A stretch of DNA of 64,000 nucleotides from Marivivens aquimaris (GCF_015220045.1 NZ_JADBGB010000001.1:2199001-2263000); one strand, 5' to 3'; shown: positions 1 through 8,418, counted from the first letter of the stretch. The notes: generated by a model from the letters alone, not told the origin. Program-made: numbers and translations.

Positions 1-105
1 TCGGCAAAGGCATATATCAATGCAATCAACCGCTTGATCGTCCGCCGCGAGAAATCGGCACCCGGTGAAGATACGAAGATCGTGAATTACAAAGATACGG
101 TTTAA
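1..105 (+). CDS. leuA: C-terminal tail of a gene cut by the window edge, probably 2-isopropylmalate synthase
   Basis: The open frame enters from the left edge and ends at a TAA (103-105). The 34 residues include the stretch AKAYINAINRLIVRREK. An alpha-helical 'AKAYINALNKL' ending is typical of the regulatory C-terminal domain of LeuA, which makes 2-isopropylmalate in leucine biosynthesis. That assignment rests on a short tail only, so it is tentative. The gene is unrelated to the motility genes that follow and is closed off by a strong terminator, so it marks the left border of the flagellar island. Confidence 0.5.
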   Translation, partial: SAKAYINAINRLIVRREKSAPGEDTKIVNYKDTV

Positions 106-112
106 TACGGAT

Positions 113-143
113 GGGGCGGCTTACGGGCCGCCCCTCTGCTTTT
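113..143 (+). terminator. Rho-independent terminator after the leuA-like gene
   Basis: A perfect 8-bp GC stem (113-120 pairs with 127-134) with a 6-nt loop is followed by TCTGCTTTT. It lies 8 bp after the stop codon of the upstream frame. Confidence 0.8.
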
Positions 144-228
144 GAGACTGACCGGCAACCTAAACATGCCGCGCTGCCGTACGTTCTAGTGCAAAGAGTT
201 TACGTTCAGCAGCGAAAGGCACTTTGCT

Positions 229-1107
229 ATGCAAACGACATCCGAGACGGCCGCCCGTCCGTCGGCGGTCCCGCACCGTTTCTACACGACTAGCGACCTT
301 CTGGATCTGGTCATTGCCCTGCGCGAGTATGATCCGAGCGCGGCGTCCCACACGCTGGTCGGTCTGCTGCGCCTTGCCAGCGAAGGCAAAGCCACCCCGT
401 CCGAGCAGACCGCGCTGCGCATCGCCGGCCTCGCCGACCTTGAAGGTGGCCGCGACGTGGTCCTAAGCCAGATCGCACTCGATCTGCTCCACGATTTCTC
501 GACCGGTGAGTACGAAGGCAAAGCCCGTCCGCGCCGCACCCGTCATATGGAAGAGGCCAAGCCGAGCGCAGGCATGGTCGAAGAAGAGAAGCCCAAGGCC
601 GAAATCGAGCCTGTGGCGAAGCTCTGCATCGGTGGCACCAACTATATGATCGGCGAGATGTCCGACATCAACGTGCTGGTCTTCCGTCTGGACGCCGATA
701 ACACCGCCGAATGGGTGCAGCTGAAAAACAGTGTGGAAGAAGGCTGGTCGTCGGTTGCGGCCGAGATCATCTCTCTCACCCGCGATCCGGTGTTCGAATA
801 CATCCGTATGCATATGATCCATCGCCGCCACGTCAATGCGGGTCCGGACATCATGCTTTTCGACCTTTACGGCTACGAGTGGTTCCTCCGTATGAACGAC
901 GAAGGCTGCGCGGTGCGTATTGAGGGCATGGACTGGACACCGGTCGATGTCAGCGGATTCGATCCCGAAACCGAACTGGGCAAGATCGCTGTGACCGCGC
1001 TGATGGAAGCTGTACCGGACACCCGCGAAAGCTTTGCCGAAGATACCCAGAGCTGGGCCCGCCGTATCGCCGCTGGTGCGTCGATCATGCCGGCCTTCAC
1101 TATCTGA
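229..1107 (+). CDS. Unrecognised 292-residue soluble protein at the edge of the flagellar island
   Basis: I do not recognise a family. The protein has no signal peptide and no membrane segment. Residues 1-95 look helical, about 100-125 form a charged Glu/Lys/Pro linker, and 130-292 look like a compact mixed domain rich in aromatic residues (LFDLYGYEWFLRM). The ATG at 229 follows a GAAAGG ribosome site. It stands alone between a terminator and the convergent fliA, with which it shares a hairpin at 1113-1139. Its codon use matches its neighbours. The 123 bases upstream show no clear sigma-54 or sigma-28 site, so a role in motility is only suggested by position. Confidence 0.6.
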   Translation: MQTTSETAARPSAVPHRFYTTSDLLDLVIALREYDPSAASHTLVGLLRLASEGKATPSEQTALRIAGLADLEGGRDVVLSQIALDLLHDFSTGEYEGKARPRRTRHMEEAKPSAGMVEEEKPKAEIEPVAKLCIGGTNYMIGEMSDINVLVFRLDADNTAEWVQLKNSVEEGWSSVAAEIISLTRDPVFEYIRMHMIHRRHVNAGPDIMLFDLYGYEWFLRMNDEGCAVRIEGMDWTPVDVSGFDPETELGKIAVTALMEAVPDTRESFAEDTQSWARRIAAGASIMPAFTI

Positions 1108-1112
1108 TAGGC

Positions 1113-1139
1113 GGAGGGGAGGGCTTAGTCCTCCCCTTC
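1113..1139. terminator. Hairpin between convergent genes
   Basis: GGAGGGGAGG (113-122 of the second kilobase line) pairs with the CCTCCCC tract at 1130-1139 around a 7-nt loop. It lies between the stop of the 229-1107 gene and the last codons of fliA. There is only a weak T-rich tail on the + side, so termination strength is uncertain. Confidence 0.45.
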
Positions 1140-1844
1140 CATTTCCGCGATGAACTTGCGCAGGCGTTCGACCGCGGCTTTCTTGATCTGCGACACACGT
1201 CCTGTCGTTACGCCAAGCACCTTGGCGATTTCGTAGACGTTCAGTTCCTCGACATAATAGAGCTGTAGCAGCAGCGCCTCGCGTTCAGGCAACTGGCCCA
1301 ATGCACGGCGGAGCATGGCCTTCATCTGCTGTTGTTGCAGATTATCCTCGACCGATTTGCTGTTGTCGGAGAACAGTTTGGACTGGTCAGTGTAAAGCTC
1401 GTCGAGCGATTTGACCTGTCCCGCAGCAAAGCGGGTTTCCCAGTCCTCGTATTCAGCGACGGGCAGCCCCATTTCGGCGGCCACTTCTTCCTTGGTCGGA
1501 GCCCGCATGAGCGCCTGTTCAAGCTTGGCCGTCGCAGCACGCGCCTTTTGTTGCATCAGGATCGTACTACGGCAGACGCTGGCGTTGTCCCGCAGGAAAT
1601 CCACGATTGATCCGCGCACACGAATGGCGGCGTAAGAGGCGAACGACGCACCGGCTTTGGGCTGGTAGCGACGGCTGGCGTCGATCAGGCCCATATAGCC
1701 GACTTGCAGCAGGTCATCGATTTCCACCATGCGCCCGACGCGCCCGAACATGTGCCAGGCAATCTTGCGCACGATGTGCATATGGTCCGACACGAGCTTG
1801 TCGGGATCGACCTGCTGTTCGGCATATCCTTTCGTCAGCAGCAT
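1125..1844 (-). CDS. fliA: Flagellar sigma factor FliA (sigma-28)
   Basis: This 239-residue protein is the normal length for FliA. Region 2 is clear near residues 20-85 (IDDLLQVGYMGLIDASRRY, then FASYAAIRVRGSIVDFLRD), region 3 spans about 95-150, and region 4 with its helix-turn-helix lies near 180-232 (YEIAKVLGVTTGRVSQIKK). FliA directs RNA polymerase to late flagellar promoters and is held inactive by FlgM, encoded at 7689, until the hook is finished. Targets visible here are the sites before the chemosensory operon (21630-21656) and fliC (40100-40125). It is the last gene of flhA-flhF-fliA and has a candidate sigma-54 site of its own at 1881-1895. Confidence 0.95.
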   Translation of the reverse strand: MLLTKGYAEQQVDPDKLVSDHMHIVRKIAWHMFGRVGRMVEIDDLLQVGYMGLIDASRRYQPKAGASFASYAAIRVRGSIVDFLRDNASVCRSTILMQQKARAATAKLEQALMRAPTKEEVAAEMGLPVAEYEDWETRFAAGQVKSLDELYTDQSKLFSDNSKSVEDNLQQQQMKAMLRRALGQLPEREALLLQLYYVEELNVYEIAKVLGVTTGRVSQIKKAAVERLRKFIAEMEGED

Positions 1845-1880
1845 AACAGCTTCCTTTCACATTCAGTCAGCAGGTGAATT

Positions 1881-1895
1881 GCAAGTGTCATGCCC
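1881..1895 (-). promoter_or_regulatory. Candidate sigma-54 promoter for fliA
   Basis: On the minus strand the sequence reads GGGCAT-GACAC-TTGC, with the required GG and GC separated by 10 bases and four of six matches in the -24 block. It overlaps the end of flhF and would start RNA near 1869, 25 bases before the fliA start. It is weaker than the other sites in the window. Confidence 0.5.
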
Positions 1896-2922
1896 AACCC
1901 CTCGAAATCGGTGACAACCACCCCTCGGCAAGCTTGCGAATGTCATTTCGCTGCGGACGAGTGAGAGTATCGATCAAACCAGCCCCTGTTCCAAAGAAGG
2001 CAAGCGTACAGTTTGACGACGCGATTGCGCTGAGCTCCTCGGCGGTGAGGGCCCAATCATCGGTGCGGGTCAGACAAATACGCGGCGAAAGGGCCGCCCA
2101 TTTTTCCGTCTGGCGCGCGATCATTCCCGGATGCAGACCGGCAGGCAGACACAGGATCACTTCGGCTCCACCGGCGATGGCCGCGACCTGTTCGGGGTCC
2201 ATGCAATCGGGGATGTCGATGATCTGCGGCGCGTGGGCGTCGGCAGCGGAAAGTGTAGCGAGGAGCGTCGAGACGATCGGACGATCAATGTCGAGCCCCA
2301 TGAGGCGGGACCAGCCCGCGAGGATATCACTGCCGAGCAGGCGTTCGCTGCGGGGTGCGATGATCCGCGGGCGCAGTCCGGCCCGTTCGGTCATCATCAA
2401 CGCAGCCATACGTGCGGCGGTCAGCGATTTTCCGGCACCTTGCGGCCCCACGATAATGGTGCGAGCCGCCTGCCCTGCGGGTTGATCCGTCAGCAGACGC
2501 TGGCAGAGGTCGTTGAAGAAACCGTCCTCCTTGCCCTCGCCCTTACCCAGTTCGACCCAAAGCTCGGCGATGAAATTTGGCGTCAGCCCCGGCCAACCGC
2601 CCATGGGGGCGACGGGGCTTGCTTTGAACGCCGGTTGCTGCGGAGCTTCCACCCGTTCAGCCGTCACCACATGCTGCGGCTTTTCGGGCGTCACGGGGGG
2701 CTGGGTACGCGCGGCGAGAACCTCACCAAAGGTGCGGCCCTTGGTTTCAGGCTGGCGCGGCGGCGGAGGCGTTTTGGGTTTCGGCGCCTCGGTGGTCGCT
2801 CGCACCTCGACCTGCCCGTTCTTTTTCTTGGTCGAAATAATGTAGGCATCAAGGCCGAGGCGACGTTTCACCTCTTCCATAGCCAGAGCCGTATCGGATG
2901 CGCGGACAACAATCGTCGACAT
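1888..2922 (-). CDS. flhF: FlhF-like SRP-family NTPase with a degenerate GTP-binding site
   Basis: The N-terminus (MSTIVVRASDTALAMEEVKR, then LGLDAYIISTKKK) is the standard FlhF opening. A Pro-rich linker (about 45-100) leads to an NG-type domain. The P-loop GPQGAGKS near residue 159 keeps its lysine. Other GTPase motifs are altered: the DTYR-type motif reads APRSERL, the DTAGR motif reads DIPDCMD, and TKxD reads LTRTDD. FlhF fixes the position and number of polar flagella through its GTP-driven interaction with FlhG, and no flhG is present here. At 344 residues it is shorter than gamma-proteobacterial FlhF. I infer a localisation or assembly role that may not need GTP hydrolysis. It lies 8 bases after flhA. 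Confidence 0.8.
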   Translation of the reverse strand: MSTIVVRASDTALAMEEVKRRLGLDAYIISTKKKNGQVEVRATTEAPKPKTPPPPRQPETKGRTFGEVLAARTQPPVTPEKPQHVVTAERVEAPQQPAFKASPVAPMGGWPGLTPNFIAELWVELGKGEGKEDGFFNDLCQRLLTDQPAGQAARTIIVGPQGAGKSLTAARMAALMMTERAGLRPRIIAPRSERLLGSDILAGWSRLMGLDIDRPIVSTLLATLSAADAHAPQIIDIPDCMDPEQVAAIAGGAEVILCLPAGLHPGMIARQTEKWAALSPRICLTRTDDWALTAEELSAIASSNCTLAFFGTGAGLIDTLTRPQRNDIRKLAEGWLSPISRGWA

Positions 2923-2930
2923 AGCTTACC

Positions 2931-5039
2931 TCACTGTTTCGGGCGCGGCAGAGTGGATTGACCGCCGATCACGGCGACCACTTCGACCTTGCGCATTTCG
3001 GGCAGTTCATTGATCCCGATGATGATGGCATCGGGCATGTGCGGGCGGATGAAGGCCGAGAAGGCGCGGCGCAGCACATTGGCGACAACCACGACCGAAG
3101 TCTTGCCTTCGCCTGCGGCCTTGTCCTGCGCTTCGGCCAGCGACGTGATGATCGTCTGGGCAAGGCCGCTGTCGATCACGAGGCCACCGTCGATATCGCC
3201 GGACTGGCGGGCGCGGATCAGAATCTGTTCCAGCTCTGGGTCCAGAGTGATGAGCGGCAGCGGCGAATTGATCGGACCTAGCTGCTGGAGCAGAAGCGGG
3301 GTCAGTTGCGGACGCATCGCCTCGGCCATGTCTTGGGCAGCGAGGTTGCGGCTCGACAGTTCGGCCAGACCTTCGAGAATGCGGCGCAGATCGCTGATCG
3401 GAATACGGCCCGACAGCAGGTGACGCAGCACGGCCGTCAGCGTGTGAAGCGGCACCAGTTTCGGGACAACGCTTTCCACAAGCGTCGGCGCGGTGTTGGC
3501 AAGGTTGTCGAGCAGCGCCTGCACATCGTCCGGACCGATAAGGTCGGCAGCGTGCGAGGAAATCGCCTGAGACATATGGGTGGCGATCACGGACTCGGGC
3601 TCGACGACCACATAATCGTCGGCCTCGGCCTCGGTGACCTGCTGCGGCAGAATCCAGATCGCGTCCATGCCGAAGGACGGGTCTTTGACCTCGATGCCGC
3701 GCAGTTTGCGGGTCGAGCTACCACCCGGCAGGGCCAGCTTGCGGTCGGGATACACGACGTCTTCGCCCACAATGCGGTGGCCGATGCGGATGCGGTACTG
3801 GTTGGGCGGCAGGCTGAGGTCGTCGCGGATGCGCACACCTGGAACAACGAAGCCCATCGCTTTGGACATTTCCTTGCGGATGCCGGTGATGCGGGACACG
3901 AGTGCGCCGTTTTCGCCGCCTGCCATCTGGATCAGGCCGTAACCGATCTGGAGCGAGATGGGCGCGTTGTCGGCCACGTCTTCGGGCACGATGCCTTCGC
4001 TCTCTTCGCCTTCGCCGCCAGCTGCGTCGCCTTGTTCGGGAGGCAGGACTTCACCGTCCTCGCCTTCGGCAAGATCGCGATTAAAGTAGGCCATCGCACC
4101 CGCACCGGCGGCAGCAATAATGAACAGCAGGTTCGGCATTCCCGGCACGATACCGAGCAGTGCCATAACGCCCGCCACAGGCACCCAAGCGCGGCGTAGG
4201 TTCATCTGCTTGCCGATCAGCTTGCCCATGTCGTGGCTGGAGGACACGCGGGTCACGATGACCGCGGTCGCGATGGACAGCAGCAGCGACGGGATCTGGG
4301 CGACGAGGCCGTCACCAATGGACAGAAGGATATAGGTCTGGGCCGCTTCGCCTGCCGAAAGGCTGTGCTGGATCGTTCCGATCAGGATGCCGCCAATCAC
4401 GTTGATCGCGAGGATCAGGATACCGGCGATGGCATCGCCCTTCACAAATTTCGACGCACCGTCCATCGCACCGTAGAAATCTGCCTCAGCAGCAACGTCG
4501 GTACGACGACGTTTTGCCTCTTCGGGTGTCAAAAGTCCGGCATTCAGGTCGGCATCGATAGCCATCTGCTTGCCCGGCATCGCGTCGAGGGTGAAGCGTG
4601 CGGAGACTTCGGAAACGCGACCAGCACCCTTGGTAATGACGACGAGGTTGATAATCACGAGGATCGCGAACACCAGAAGACCGACAAGAAAGTTGCCCGC
4701 AATCACGAACTCGCCGAACGCTTGGATGACACGCCCCGCAGCGCCCGCACCGGTATGACCATCGGTCAGAACGATACGTGTCGAAGCGACGTTAAGCGCA
4801 AGGCGCAGGATCGTGGCGATCAGCAACACACTGGGAAAGCTGGAGAAATCGAGCGGGCGGTAGCTATGCAGCGCCACCATCAGCACCATCAGGGCGAGCA
4901 CGATGTTCCCGACAAAGAAAGCATCCAGCAGCGTGACCGGCAGCGGCAGAACCATCATCGCCATCACAGCGAGGATGCCGACCGGAAGGGTCATGTCGCC
5001 AATACGGCCGATCATGGTGGGACGGGCTTCGGCGGCCAT
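2931..5039 (-). CDS. flhA: Flagellar export gate protein FlhA
   Basis: This 702-residue protein matches FlhA in length. The first 330 residues hold about eight hydrophobic helices, with the FHIPEP-family signature between them (RVSEVSARFTLDAMPGKQMA). An acidic linker (about 345-375) is followed by the cytosolic ring domain that receives chaperone-bound export substrates. FlhA and FlhB form the core of the proton-driven type III export gate inside the MS ring. The gene is first in flhA-flhF-fliA, directly downstream of a good sigma-54 promoter (5122-5136), and the upstream strand carries a second such promoter pointing away. Confidence 0.96.
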   Translation of the reverse strand: MAAEARPTMIGRIGDMTLPVGILAVMAMMVLPLPVTLLDAFFVGNIVLALMVLMVALHSYRPLDFSSFPSVLLIATILRLALNVASTRIVLTDGHTGAGAAGRVIQAFGEFVIAGNFLVGLLVFAILVIINLVVITKGAGRVSEVSARFTLDAMPGKQMAIDADLNAGLLTPEEAKRRRTDVAAEADFYGAMDGASKFVKGDAIAGILILAINVIGGILIGTIQHSLSAGEAAQTYILLSIGDGLVAQIPSLLLSIATAVIVTRVSSSHDMGKLIGKQMNLRRAWVPVAGVMALLGIVPGMPNLLFIIAAAGAGAMAYFNRDLAEGEDGEVLPPEQGDAAGGEGEESEGIVPEDVADNAPISLQIGYGLIQMAGGENGALVSRITGIRKEMSKAMGFVVPGVRIRDDLSLPPNQYRIRIGHRIVGEDVVYPDRKLALPGGSSTRKLRGIEVKDPSFGMDAIWILPQQVTEAEADDYVVVEPESVIATHMSQAISSHAADLIGPDDVQALLDNLANTAPTLVESVVPKLVPLHTLTAVLRHLLSGRIPISDLRRILEGLAELSSRNLAAQDMAEAMRPQLTPLLLQQLGPINSPLPLITLDPELEQILIRARQSGDIDGGLVIDSGLAQTIITSLAEAQDKAAGEGKTSVVVVANVLRRAFSAFIRPHMPDAIIIGINELPEMRKVEVVAVIGGQSTLPRPKQ

Positions 5040-5121
5040 CAGTTCGTCCCCTGCTGCATTTTACCATTAAACATATTCATCAGTGCGTCGTTCCTGTGAG
5101 CGGCGTATCGGGGCTTGGCTT

Positions 5122-5136
5122 GCAAGAAGGATGCCA
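5122..5136 (-). promoter_or_regulatory. Sigma-54 promoter for flhA-flhF-fliA
   Basis: The minus strand reads TGGCAT-CCTTC-TTGC, one base from the TGGCAC-N5-TTGC consensus. The predicted start is near 5110, about 70 bases before the flhA start codon. It is back to back with the + strand site at 5177-5191. Confidence 0.85.
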
Positions 5137-5176
5137 CCGCAGGGTTGTGCGGCTTTCCCGACCCTCCCCGATTTCA

Positions 5177-5191
5177 TGGCATGGCGTTTGC
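5177..5191 (+). promoter_or_regulatory. Sigma-54 promoter for flgP-flgT-flgA-flgM
   Basis: The sequence reads TGGCAT-GGCGT-TTGC with correct spacing. It predicts RNA starting near 5203, which rules out the earlier in-frame ATG at 5115 and supports the ATG at 5220 as the flgP start. Confidence 0.85.
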
Positions 5192-5219
5192 AGAGAACCG
5201 GCGAACCAAACCTCTGCCT

Positions 5220-5831
5220 ATGGAGCACGCCTTGACCCGCTCGTTTCTGAAAATGCCCACGCTGATGGCCTCGCTTGGCCTGATGGGCGTGGCCGCTTGT
5301 ACGGCCCCTATGTCCACGACCGTTCACCTGCCCGAAGACCCATCGGTCCGCGCAGCGACGGTCGCCCAGATCAAAGAAGACATCGACGCGATGGAAGGTG
5401 CCGGACATGGTGCGCCGGCGCGGACTGTTGCCAGCACCACCACCGTTTCGACGGGCGGTGGCGATATGGCGACGCCTGCACCCGTCGTCGTCGCAGAGCC
5501 CGCGATGATTACCGCCATCGGTTTCGCGCAGGTCTCCGGCCAGCCGGGCCGTACGCTGAATGAAAAGCGCCTTCTGGCGCTCCGCGCGGCCCGCGTCGAT
5601 GCGATCCGCATTCTGACCGAGCAGGTGCACGGCATCTACGTTACCTCGACCACCACGGTTTCGCAGGCGCGTGTCGGCAACGACTCCATGTCGGCGATGG
5701 TCGAAGGCACCATTCGGGGCGCGCGCACCGTTCGCATCACGCCCAAAGGCACCGACGGTTACGAAGTCGAGCTGGCGCTTGATGCGTCGACCGTGGCTTA
5801 CATCGTCAGCGCATTCCGGGGCGCACTGTGA
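5220..5831 (+). CDS. flgP: Outer-membrane lipoprotein FlgP (LPP20 family)
   Basis: This is a 203-residue lipoprotein. The n-region carries R7 and K11, followed by a hydrophobic core and the lipobox GVAAC with Cys27 as the lipidation site. After a Thr/Ala-rich spacer, residues 100-203 show the LPP20/FlgP pattern (IGFAQVSGQPGRTLNEKRLL, then AARVDAIRILTEQVHG). In Vibrio and Campylobacter FlgP forms a disc around the outer-membrane part of the motor, and R. sphaeroides has a homologue. I chose the ATG at 5220 because an upstream in-frame ATG (5115) lies before the predicted transcript start and would add a non-signal-like leader. The end overlaps flgT by 4 bases. Confidence 0.85.
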   Translation: MEHALTRSFLKMPTLMASLGLMGVAACTAPMSTTVHLPEDPSVRAATVAQIKEDIDAMEGAGHGAPARTVASTTTVSTGGGDMATPAPVVVAEPAMITAIGFAQVSGQPGRTLNEKRLLALRAARVDAIRILTEQVHGIYVTSTTTVSQARVGNDSMSAMVEGTIRGARTVRITPKGTDGYEVELALDASTVAYIVSAFRGAL

Positions 5832-6928
5832 TCCGGCGGGCGCTGATCATCGTCGCTGCGCTGCTGTTTGCCACTACGGCGGCAGCGGAACGGACCGTCT
5901 GGGTCGAGGCCGAAGGCATCGGCTTTGTCAGCGCCCCCAATGACACCGACAGCGCCCGCCGCCGTGCGGTGGCGGATGCTTTGCTGAACGCAGCCCTGAT
6001 GGGCGGCGCTTCGGTGCACGGCCATACGGTCGTCAACATGACCCGCGTGGAGCGTGACCTGACCATCGTTCAGGCGCTTGGCCGCGTGCTGCGTCACGAA
6101 CAGATCAGCGCCGTGCTGAACGGCAATATGTGGCAGGTGCGGATCAAGGCACTGGTTGGAGACGAGGCGCAGACGATGTGCCGCGCGGCCAACCTGCTGC
6201 ACGTTATTACCTACCGCCCCGAGGTTCGCGTATCCCCCAACGCGCCTGCATTTACTCAGGTCGTTGCGCAGGATGTGTTGCAGACGCTCTACGGCGTGCT
6301 CGACCGTCATCCGCAGACCGCGAGCCTGCGCATCACCGACCGCACCATGCCGCGCGGCCTTAGCGATATGCGTGCCCGCCGCGACTACACCGTGCTCACC
6401 CAAGGCGATGTGCGCCTGACAACGGGCGATTGGGGCTTCATCCCCGCGCTGGAGATTTACACCGTTGCCGATGGGCGCGGTCAGGCGATCGAGATGCGCC
6501 TGACACTCGACCTTGTCTCTTCAGATAATCAGGTCCATCGCCAGGAAATCATCCGCCGCACGAAGCTGCCCGGACCGACGCTGATCAGCGGGCTGGGTAC
6601 GCTGACACAGAACACCCGCGCCCAGATGGTAGCGGAGCTGACGAGCGGCGTTGGCGCGGCCTTCGACGAACTTCTCGACATTCAAGCCTGCACTCCGCTG
6701 CAAGCGACCGTTACCATGTCCGGTAACGAACTCATCACCAACCTCGGCTCCCGTCAGGGTCTGAGCCGTGGTGCGATTGCCTTTACCATGGATCGCGGGA
6801 ATAGCATCGAAATGCTGGAGATCGTGCAGATCACCGACCGCTACACCACGCTGCGCCCGATGGACCCGACCCGCCCTGCGAGCGCGTTTGTCGGCCGTCC
6901 GGTGCAGTTCGTGGAAACGGGGCTCTAA
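5828..6928 (+). CDS. flgT: Periplasmic flagellar assembly protein FlgT
   Basis: This 366-residue protein has a cleavable signal peptide ending at ATTAAA. The mature N-terminus (WVEAEGIGFVSAPNDTDSAR, then AVADALLNAALMGGASV) is the conserved FlgT N-domain. The middle (about 150-270) resembles the TolB-like M-domain, and the C-domain (about 300-366) contains the RQGLSRGAIAF turn. FlgT builds the H ring outside the LP ring in Vibrio. In R. sphaeroides a divergent FlgT is needed for rotation and binds MotB and FliL, as far as I recall. It is coupled to flgP by overlap and followed by flgA after one base. Confidence 0.88.
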   Translation: MIRRALIIVAALLFATTAAAERTVWVEAEGIGFVSAPNDTDSARRRAVADALLNAALMGGASVHGHTVVNMTRVERDLTIVQALGRVLRHEQISAVLNGNMWQVRIKALVGDEAQTMCRAANLLHVITYRPEVRVSPNAPAFTQVVAQDVLQTLYGVLDRHPQTASLRITDRTMPRGLSDMRARRDYTVLTQGDVRLTTGDWGFIPALEIYTVADGRGQAIEMRLTLDLVSSDNQVHRQEIIRRTKLPGPTLISGLGTLTQNTRAQMVAELTSGVGAAFDELLDIQACTPLQATVTMSGNELITNLGSRQGLSRGAIAFTMDRGNSIEMLEIVQITDRYTTLRPMDPTRPASAFVGRPVQFVETGL

Positions 6929-6929
6929 G

Positions 6930-7652
6930 ATGCGCTGGCTCTGCGCCCTTGCCGTTATCGCCTCGCCCGCCTTTGCCGAAGGTGAGTATGCCGATGGCGT
7001 CAGCGGCATCGAAGCGGCAGAACTGGTCACGCTTGCGCTGACCGAGGCGGGCGTTTCGGGGGCCGAACCGACCGTGCCCGTTCGCCCGTTTCCGGCCTGC
7101 GATCATGCGCCGACGGTCAGCCCGAAATTTGATGGGTGGGAGACGGCGGAACTGCGCTGCGACAGCCCGTCGTGGTCCCGAAATATCCGCACCCGCGCGA
7201 GCGTTTCGCAGATGACGCCGCTCCGGCTCGAAATCACGAACAACGATGTTCCCGACGACCTCGGCCCGATGGTCGTGGCGCTGGCCCGCACAATGGGACG
7301 CGGCGAAATGGTGACGGCGGGCGATGTGCGTCTGCTGCCCCGCACCGCTCAAACGCCGCGCGATACTTTTAGCGAAATAGAACAAGTAGTTGGCCGCCGC
7401 CTGCGCTCCAGCATCGGTGAAGATCAATTTTTGCTCACAAGGCATCTTGATCCCGATTGGGCCGTCAGAGTCGGCACGCCAATTGCACTACAGATACAAG
7501 TTGGCCCGATTAATGTGATTGCCCCAGGCGAAGCACTACAAGACGGCCGCATTGGTGACGTTATAGAGCTTAGAAACATGTCTTCGGGCAAGATAGTTCG
7601 CGGCGTTGTAACCGGTGACAATATAGTGGCTTTACGGCCTAACATTATTTGA
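6930..7652 (+). CDS. flgA: P-ring assembly chaperone FlgA
   Basis: The protein is 240 residues with a short signal peptide cut after ASPAFA. The C-terminal SAF domain (about residues 112-235) carries LARTMGRGEMVTAGDVRL and ends in the typical NIVAL sequence with GKIVRGVV upstream. FlgA binds FlgI in the periplasm and assists P-ring formation around the rod. A longer frame beginning at 6768 is rejected because it overlaps flgT by 160 bases and would hide the signal peptide. The last 250 bases are less GC-rich than the rest and the flanking genes. Confidence 0.92.
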   Translation: MRWLCALAVIASPAFAEGEYADGVSGIEAAELVTLALTEAGVSGAEPTVPVRPFPACDHAPTVSPKFDGWETAELRCDSPSWSRNIRTRASVSQMTPLRLEITNNDVPDDLGPMVVALARTMGRGEMVTAGDVRLLPRTAQTPRDTFSEIEQVVGRRLRSSIGEDQFLLTRHLDPDWAVRVGTPIALQIQVGPINVIAPGEALQDGRIGDVIELRNMSSGKIVRGVVTGDNIVALRPNII

Positions 7653-7688
7653 CCAGCGGTCGTTACTAACGTCGAATGGAGGTCTGAA

Positions 7689-8003
7689 ATGGTTGACTCA
7701 ATCTCTCAATCCGGGGGCGCACAAATCAAGCGCACCGCCGATGACGCGGCCGCCCGCCTGCAAAAGGCGAAGGGCGGACCGACAGTGGGCCAGCCGGCTG
7801 CACCCGCGGCGCCGGCTGGAGAGAACGTGGAAATCAGCGCGCCAGTGGCGCAGCCGATGCCGGCCGAGCTGAAGTCGGGACCGCCCGTGGAAATGGAGCT
7901 GGTCACCCGCATACAGGAGGCGATTGCCAACGGCAGCTATCCTATCGATCTGGAAAAGATCACGGAGAGCCTGTTCCAAAGCTACCTCGAACTGAACAAC
8001 TGA
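7689..8003 (+). CDS. flgM: Anti-sigma-28 factor FlgM
   Basis: This 104-residue protein has a disordered Ala/Pro-rich N-terminal half and a C-terminal FliA-binding helix set (VTRIQEAIANGSYPIDLEKI) typical of FlgM. It sequesters FliA in the cytosol and leaves through the flagellar export apparatus once hook and basal body are complete. A strong GGAGG ribosome site lies 7 bases before the ATG. No separate promoter was found in the 36-bp gap after flgA, so it is probably read from the flgP promoter. Confidence 0.93.
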   Translation: MVDSISQSGGAQIKRTADDAAARLQKAKGGPTVGQPAAPAAPAGENVEISAPVAQPMPAELKSGPPVEMELVTRIQEAIANGSYPIDLEKITESLFQSYLELNN

Positions 8004-8022
8004 CTACACCGGAGAGAACGGC

Positions 8023-8418
8023 ATGACCTTGCCTGGCCCACAGACCCTCATGATCATCTCCGGCGGCGTTGCCCTCTTCGTGGTTTTGCTGACTGCAATT
8101 ACCATCCGCCGTGTCCGCGCGAAGGCGGCTGCCGCCTCAGCAAAGGCGCAAGCCCGCGAGGAGCAGCTGATCGAACAGATTGACGTCCGCCTCGCCGCGT
8201 ATGCAGGCCGCATCGAAGCGATGCAGGCACAGACAGCGGATCGCATCCACGACGATATCCGCGGCCTCCAGTCGGATATGGACTGGCTCGCCGGCGAGCG
8301 CATGATTGACGAAGCGATCAACATGGCCCGCACGGGTCAGCAAGCCAAAGACATCAGTGTGGAACTGGGACTTCCGCTCGATGCTGCCGAAGCCATCAGC
8401 CGCTTCCGCAAACACTAA
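8023..8418 (+). CDS. Small single-pass membrane protein, DUF2802-like
   Basis: The protein has 131 residues. Residues 8-28 form one membrane helix (TLMIISGGVALFVVLLTAIT) followed by an Arg/Lys/Ala-rich helical stretch that should face the cytosol. The C-terminal 45 residues (ERMIDEAINMARTGQQAKDI, then LGLPLDAAEAISRF) look like the DUF2802 helix-turn-helix-like unit often found beside motility and chemotaxis genes in gammaproteobacteria. It is the last gene before the terminator, 19 bases after flgM. Function is unknown, and membership of DUF2802 is by eye. Confidence 0.6.
   Translation: MTLPGPQTLMIISGGVALFVVLLTAITIRRVRAKAAAASAKAQAREEQLIEQIDVRLAAYAGRIEAMQAQTADRIHDDIRGLQSDMDWLAGERMIDEAINMARTGQQAKDISVELGLPLDAAEAISRFRKH

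Noticed and set aside
680..700. GCCGATAA inside the 229-1107 gene as a sigma-28 promoter
   Set aside because: No TAAA lies 15 bases upstream and the string is within a coding region.
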